From Isoetes taiwanensis (Eukaryota; Streptophyta; Lycopodiopsida; Isoetales; Isoetaceae): 64,000 nucleotides of DNA. Positions 59,140-64,000 of this stretch are shown in pieces (position 1 is the first letter of the stretch; every line of letters begins with the position of its first letter). Location of the stretch: the NCBI GenBank assembly GCA_021234155.1, contig JAJEKV010000098.1, forward strand, positions 3,708,121 through 3,772,120, in the 5' to 3' direction. The notes beneath the pieces are model-generated. The model did no database searches and was not told where the DNA came from. It worked only from the letters and a program-made list of their open reading frames with translations. Made by a program: the position numbers and the translations under genes.

Positions 59140-60400
59140 AGAGGATTTGTTAGCTTGGGTATGCAAATTATATAATACCCACGATGGAACAGGATGGCAT
59201 GTGAGGGTGATAGCACGCCCATTTTCACCGCATCGGGAGGTACATGAAGCTTTGAAGACTATGGGCAATGGCGAAGCTAATTCACAATGGTCTATCATCG
59301 AATTGTTTAAATGGGGAGGTAAGTCGCTTCATGCCCTTTTAGCGATATCTGTAATGATGCCCTCTTGGCTGGTCACTTTCCGCATGAATGGTGCTTGAAT
59401 AGAGTAATTCCAATATATAAATCAGGAGACAAGAGATGATATAAAGAACTATCGACGTATCCTTGTGGGTAGTGTGTTTGCAAAGTTATTTGCATCAATG
59501 GTTGAAAAAAAAAACTTTTACAGTTTGGGCACTCTCTCATGATGGGCAGCAACAATCTGCTGTGTTTTAGAGAAGCATACTCTACACTTGATCATTTGGC
59601 AACTTTGAGAGTGTCACCGAGGGTGCAAAGGGAGCCGAAAAAAAGATATTTTGCTTTCATTGACCTAACTAAGGCATTTGACATGGTAAGAAGAAAAGAT
59701 CTTGCTACACGCTTAGAACTTTGCGTGTGCCATTGGAAATAAGGAAGGCGATCACCGGTCTCTACAATGAGGTTTCTTGTTAAACTCTCTTTCCCTTTTA
59801 CCGGACCCGAATGCATAGAGAATACTGATTGGAGTAAAGCAAAGGTGTCCTTGTTCACCAACACTCTTTGGCCTATTTATTGATGAGTCTGGAGGGATGG
59901 TTGGCTAGACTTCGGTGGTGATGGAGTAAAACTAGGTAAGTATGTTGTGCTATTATTACTTTTGCTGATGACATAGTTTTGATTTCCAAAATCGGCCGAG
60001 GGTCTTCAGCAGCACTTGAATGTGCTACATGAATTCCGTGAGCATAAAAGTATGCTAATCAACGTGGACAAATCCAAGATAATGGTGGTTGGTGGTCGAG
60101 ATTCAACCACTTTCACGGTTGGAGGGATACCTTTGAAACAAAAGGACCTAATATAAATATCTTGGCATTGATATAACCAATGATTACGTGTGGACACTAG
60201 CAGCCCTAAGAGAGCTTCGAGGCCTTAGGGCTTACTATAGCATGATGCACCAATGCAAAGTGAACAATTTTGAACAAGGGAATCTGAGGAAGTCGCTTTT
60301 TGGCATACATGTGAAGCCCAATAGTATTGTATGGCAGCCCCATATGGGGGCCTCGGACTTTCTAAAAATGTTGGTTAGAGATTGAAAAGATTCAAAACCA
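59140..60400 (+). pseudogene. LINE-B reverse transcriptase
   Basis: Blocks in order: a linker with WSIIELFKWGGKSLHALLA and FRMNGA (59,290-59,398), IKNYRRILVGSVFAKLFAS (59,430-59,500), FREAYSTLDHLATLRV (59,568-59,615), KKRYFAFIDLTKAFDMV with the first catalytic Asp (59,640-59,690), GVKQRCPCSP-type block (59,833-59,860), ITFADDIVLIS with catalytic FADD at 59,961-59,972, and SKIMVVGGRDSTTFTVGG (60,075-60,125). Several single-base shifts separate the blocks. NYR.I.V.S.FAK.F matches LINE-A. Confidence 0.87.
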
Positions 60401-60599
60401 TTCCTTCTTTGGGAACTAGGTGTGAAACCCTCAACACCGTGATTGCATGCTCCTTGCGTATGTGCTTATTGCCCTTAGAGGTAGAGGGACTTTGCGTAAC
60501 CATCACTTACGTAAATAAGATTTTGGCCATGGACTCGATAGGTGGCCAAGGTTGGCATTGAAACGGTCCAAGAGATAGAGGGTGGTATGGGATATAAGA

Positions 60600-61093
60600 A
60601 AGTGGGTCTGCTAGATGGCTTGGATATGGGATATGGCCAACCCCTCAACGAAGTTTAAAGAAGTGCATGAACAGGTAGCAAGCATAACAAAGAAGACTAT
60701 GTGGCAATTAAGTGTAGAAGGAGACACAAAGAAGCGATTTTACATAGAAGAGATAAATGACTTAAAGGACTACACTAGCCAAGCATACTTAACCTCTCAT
60801 ATCGCCAGAAGAAAAGAATGTTAATCTCTCAAATAGACCGCCGTTCTCATAATTTGCATATTGAGACAAAGTGGAATGTATGGATTAGCTCGCAGGAAGA
60901 GCGCTTTTGTCCCGGGTTGTCTAGACCCCAAGTTGGAGACGAAAACATGCTTTTACTAGAATGCTACTCTTATGAATATATAAGAGTCAAGCATGGAATT
61001 AACATGTCTACATTGAAGGAGCTATTTGATCTTCCCTCGCGCATATCCCGAGCTCATATATTAGAGAAGTGTGGAGAGAACGAGAAGACATAA
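60600..61093 (+). pseudogene. LINE-B C-terminal zinc-binding domain
   Basis: The block 60,818-61,093 reads RRSHNLHIETKWNVWISSQ, EERFCPG, VGDENMLLLECYSYEYIR. The family pattern is R..H.LRIE.GRW....R..R.C..C....EDE.HFLLEC..Y...R. Here the second Cys and the His are missing or displaced at 60,905-60,945, next to a CCCGGG that may be a corrupted CTG-type site. Upstream, 60,615-60,824 encodes a linker rich in Lys/Glu. Confidence 0.7.
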
Positions 61094-61213
61094 TTTGTCT
61101 GCTCAATCTTATGGAAGATTATGAATCTAATAATGCTCTAGAATGAGCTAATAATAGTCTTGTAAAACTTTTTGCCATAGAGGCACTGGGGCCTAAATGG
61201 CTTGATTAATACA

Positions 61214-61236
61214 ATTATTATTATTATTATTATTAT
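61214..61236 (+). repeat. (ATT)n tail of LINE-B
   Basis: Seven to eight ATT triplets end the element. Microsatellite tails instead of poly(A) are known for RTE- and CR1-like LINEs. Confidence 0.8.
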
Positions 61237-61387
61237 GATTTGGGCTTAAAAAGGAACTATAGGATTATGGCGGACCCCTTACCGTAACAAGTAGGGGGGT
61301 TTACACCCTATAGTTACAGAAAAACGTACAATTTTTCTAAAGAAAGAAAAATAGGGTCTAAAATAATCCTACTACGGAGGTAGGATT
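61237..61387. other. Spacer with a short hairpin
   Basis: It contains AACTATAGG (near 61,255) and the inverted CCCTATAGTT (near 61,305), plus AATCCTAC...GTAGGATT around 61,363-61,390, just before the second large repeat. Confidence 0.5.
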
Positions 61388-64000
61388 TTTTTTATGTTAG
61401 TACTTGTGCATGTGTTAACAAGTGTTAAGAAGTGCGAAACATATATGCCCGAATAACCCCGCATGAATCAAACCCAACCTATTGGGAAGGATCTTTAAAT
61501 CAATTTAGTAGGGCATTATATGCCCATAGACAAATATATACTAAAGAAAGAATGTCGAAAAGGACATTATAAACTTTCATCTTTCATATCCTAGCACTAA
61601 TTTAAGCGGTATGCTAGGGGATTTGCCCAAAACATAGCCAAACACCGTGGGCATATTTTTTACATGAGTTAAGAAATGGAACAGATGCTTAGCTTGGTAA
61701 CAAAGCATAGAGCATGCCCATCCTGCTTGTTGGGTTAGCCAATATTCGGCTTTATTAGGGAAAATACACCAAAGGTCTGTTTCAAAATTAAATGAGCGGT
61801 GGACCTAAATAATAAATATACTATACTCAAATTTGTTGATTGCTCACTGAAAAAATTGGGAGAATATCTGGACCTATTTAGCAAAATTAAATGTTGAGAG
61901 ACATTTTGCTGGCATGATGCACTTTTAATGATTATATGGAATAATCAAATACATGCAAAATTGAGTAGGGTATAACTCATTTTCGAAATTCTTCTCTTTA
62001 TCTTATTTATTCACGGGAAGAAGAAGTATTTGCAGAAGAAAAAGCCAGGTGCAAAATTCAATGTAAGCACATTTAGGGCAAAAGCCATTTTCGAAATTGT
62101 TTATGTTATTCATGGCAGCTTTGCAACCCACGCGATGCACTCCATGCATGCTTCGCAGACGTGTCAGCAAGATCCTAAGAGAAAATCTTTTGCCGATAGA
62201 TCATAACTGAGAAGAAGAGGAGACGTTGCAGAGCTAATTTGTTGCATCGGTAAGAGAGATGGATGTAGTGGCTATGAAGCCAAGAGAGCTTGTAGTAAGC
62301 ACAATACAGGTTATATAGCAAAAGGAGGCGAAGGCTTCAATAGCGGATTAACCGATTGTCACAAAGGAAATGCATAGTTGTGCAATATGTCCAAGAGACA
62401 CACCTTGTTAAGGATGTAGATTCAAAAAATGAGGAACTTCAGGTATGCCTTCATGATCTATTTTTCTACATTTAAGTACATGAGACAGATAATAATAAGG
62501 AGCCTATGGCCATATTCTGTTAGCTACAGATGCTTTACATTTTATGCCTAACAGGGCTAGGTTAAACTACCACCTATTTAAATCTAATGTAGCAGATGTG
62601 CTAAGCTCACTATGAAAATTTCGTGGCTGATTAAGACCTTGAATGATAGTAACAAGATGTGCTAAGATCACTATGAAAATTTCGTGGCTGATTAAGACCT
62701 TGAATGATAGTAACAGGGACAGCTAAGGTAATCTGATCTATGCAAGTGGCATTAGGCTTCTTGGTTTATTTTATGATATAATGGATTGAATATTACATCA
62801 ACCCACTTAACAGGCTTTGTAAGCTAAGTTTTTATCTAAAAGTCCAAGTTTCACAGCTGGAAAAAATGGTAACAAATGTGTAAGATCTTGGATAAAGCTT
62901 TTTCCTTTGATTTATGCATTCTTAGTAGGCTTTTACTAATCAAGAGCAAAAGGTACAATGGGTGAACGGCGATAAGCCAAGAATACCCAATGTACCTTTT
63001 GGCCCTTGTATCATTACCGAGATTATCGCTAATGTTTACATGGTTGGCTGCAGGTACGTGGTATTTCTTCTCCCATTGTGCTCATTTGCTGTTATGGTGT
63101 GTTTTAGCTCAAACGGATGTATGGATCAAGGAAAAAAGCTCATGGATGTAACTGCTAATACAAGCTGGTTGATTGCAAGTTTCTCGAGACTTTAAAGTGC
63201 AAATTATTATGGCAAAAACTGGGTGTTATGGTCTCTATCAAGTTAATTATTAAGCATAAGAAAAGTTGATGTTTCTACATGGGATCTAGCTGATAATGCT
63301 CAGGTTTGATCACAATATTCAGGTACTACTACTTTCAAGCATTAAATATAATGTGGTAACTGAAAATACCAAATGTTAAAGGAAAATATCACATCTAGGT
63401 CTGTACATTAAATTTCGGGATGTGCTTTGATTGCAGATTATGTGAAAGGATGTAAGATGACATCATAAAGATGTAATACAACAGTTCTTTGTTACAGATT
63501 GACCACATGCATGATTTAATGTATATGAGCTCTGATTATTGTTTTTAGGTGCATATAGCAGATGTCTTAGACCTTTGGGCAGCTGAAAATGGCACTGATT
63601 TCTTTTAAAGAAAAAGATGCATCCTTGTGATGCAATGAAATCCAGAAAAAATAAAAGGTTAGAAAATATGTGCAGGGGTGGAACCCTTAGTAATTAGAAA
63701 AATGAGTTATGCAGCATCAACAGGTTTTTGAAACAAGTATTGTTGCAAAGGAAATAAGAACATGTGTTAGATCTACACAATGTCCTTTAAGATAGAACAT
63801 TCAAAAACTTTAGGTTCTATGACCCTGAACATATGCATGTGTACAAGTCTTTCAGCAATAGATTGTTGGCCATAGACTTTTGAGAAAGATGAAGGTATTT
63901 TTCCATGGAAAAATGCCCTTAGAGATTAAAAGTCAATAGACTTTGGACCACAGTTTGATGCACTGTCTTTTAATTTGCTCGATTAATTGTACAGAATGAT
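61388..64000 (+). repeat. Large direct repeat, copy 2 (runs off the window)
   Basis: Collinear with copy 1 along its whole length. In copy 2 many CAG/CTG words are intact where copy 1 has CG-containing strings, and the reverse also occurs, for example the first 80 bp, where copy 1 keeps CAG/CTG and copy 2 does not. A local 60-bp tandem duplication (GCTAAG.TCACTATGAAAATTTCGTGG, 62,597-62,690) is present in both copies. Confidence 0.92.
62940..63195 (+). other. Conserved exon-like open frame in the large repeat (copy 2)
   Basis: Same frame as at 55,540: NGDKPRIPNVPFGPCI, then ITEIIANVYMVGCRY, a hydrophobic stretch and LIASFSRL. Differences from copy 1 are N to T, R to C and V to A. The donor-like CTGCAG-GTACGTGG is better preserved here. 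Confidence 0.42.

Larger units (their letters stand above)
57240..61236 (+). mobile_element. LINE-B: nearly full-length non-L1-type LINE, frame-broken
   Basis: In order on the plus strand: ORF1 (57,240-57,865), apurinic-type endonuclease (57,890-58,600), reverse transcriptase (59,440-60,400), and a C-terminal zinc domain (60,600-61,093). The element ends in an (ATT)n tail at 61,214-61,236 instead of poly(A). FIDLTKAFD in the RT and the R.HNLHIETKW...C...C...EN..LLEC zinc domain are typical of RTE/CR1/jockey-like non-LTR elements, not of the plant L1 lineage. At least ten frame breaks are present, and some may be sequencing errors. It sits between the two copies of the large repeat. Confidence 0.85.

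Overview
The window looks like repeat-rich nuclear DNA of a flowering plant. The evidence is a plant-specific small basic intrinsic protein (SIP1-type aquaporin) gene with short GT-AG introns, plant-type hAT, MULE, Ty3/gypsy, LINE and SINE remnants, degenerate TTTAGGG plant-telomere motifs, and damage concentrated at CAG/CTG sites, the plant CHG methylation context. I cannot name the species.

Layout. 1-12.8 kb holds no gene I recognise, only diverged repeats (3.2-3.7, 5.3-5.6 and 12.4-12.5 kb). 12.8-14.4 kb is the SIP1-like aquaporin on the minus strand in three exons. A MULE-like terminal-inverted-repeat element with a GC-richer core (14.9-16.6 kb) lies directly upstream of it. 16.7-22.6 kb is a nearly complete hAT element: matching ends, an 8-bp target duplication with one mismatch, shared subterminal motifs, a frame-broken BED/DUF659 transposase on the minus strand, and an internal telomere-like minisatellite. 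22.6-24.4 kb has short repeats and a 117-bp foldback element whose sister copy is at 40.0 kb. 24.4-29.4 kb is bracketed by two LTR-like direct repeats but shows no gag-pol. 30.3-32.3 kb holds a row of five small hairpins, a Ty3/gypsy gag remnant (minus) and a LINE 3' zinc-finger remnant (plus). 32.9-36.7 kb is a duplicated SINE-like unit; the first copy is split by a 5'-truncated LINE with a perfect 16-bp target duplication. 36.7-37.3 kb is a gypsy pol fragment. 37.5-38.75 kb is a small non-autonomous hAT element with a perfect 8-bp duplication and another inverted-repeat element nested in it. 43.0-44.4 kb may be a four-exon host gene of unknown function. 44.5-46.9 kb is simple and minisatellite sequence. 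47.4-48.7 kb is a LINE remnant (minus). 49.1 kb is a third SINE-like copy. 49.4-52.0 kb is an ORF1-only L1-like retroposon with poly(A) and an 11-bp duplication. 54.0-56.6 and 61.4-64.0 kb are two copies of a direct repeat at least 2.6 kb long, separated by a nearly full-length but frame-broken non-L1-type LINE (57.2-61.2 kb).

Most of the window is therefore nested mobile DNA, with one recognised host gene. A technical theme runs through it. Where repeat copies can be compared, many differences sit at CAG/CTG trinucleotides and are not simple C-to-T changes. That pattern suggests systematic long-read errors at methylated CHG sites, so some frameshifts in the genes below may be artefacts. I did not find an undescribed defence or metabolic system. 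The most unusual local structures are the five covarying hairpins at 30.3 kb, the ORF1-only LINE, and the large duplicated segment with its conserved exon-like ORF.
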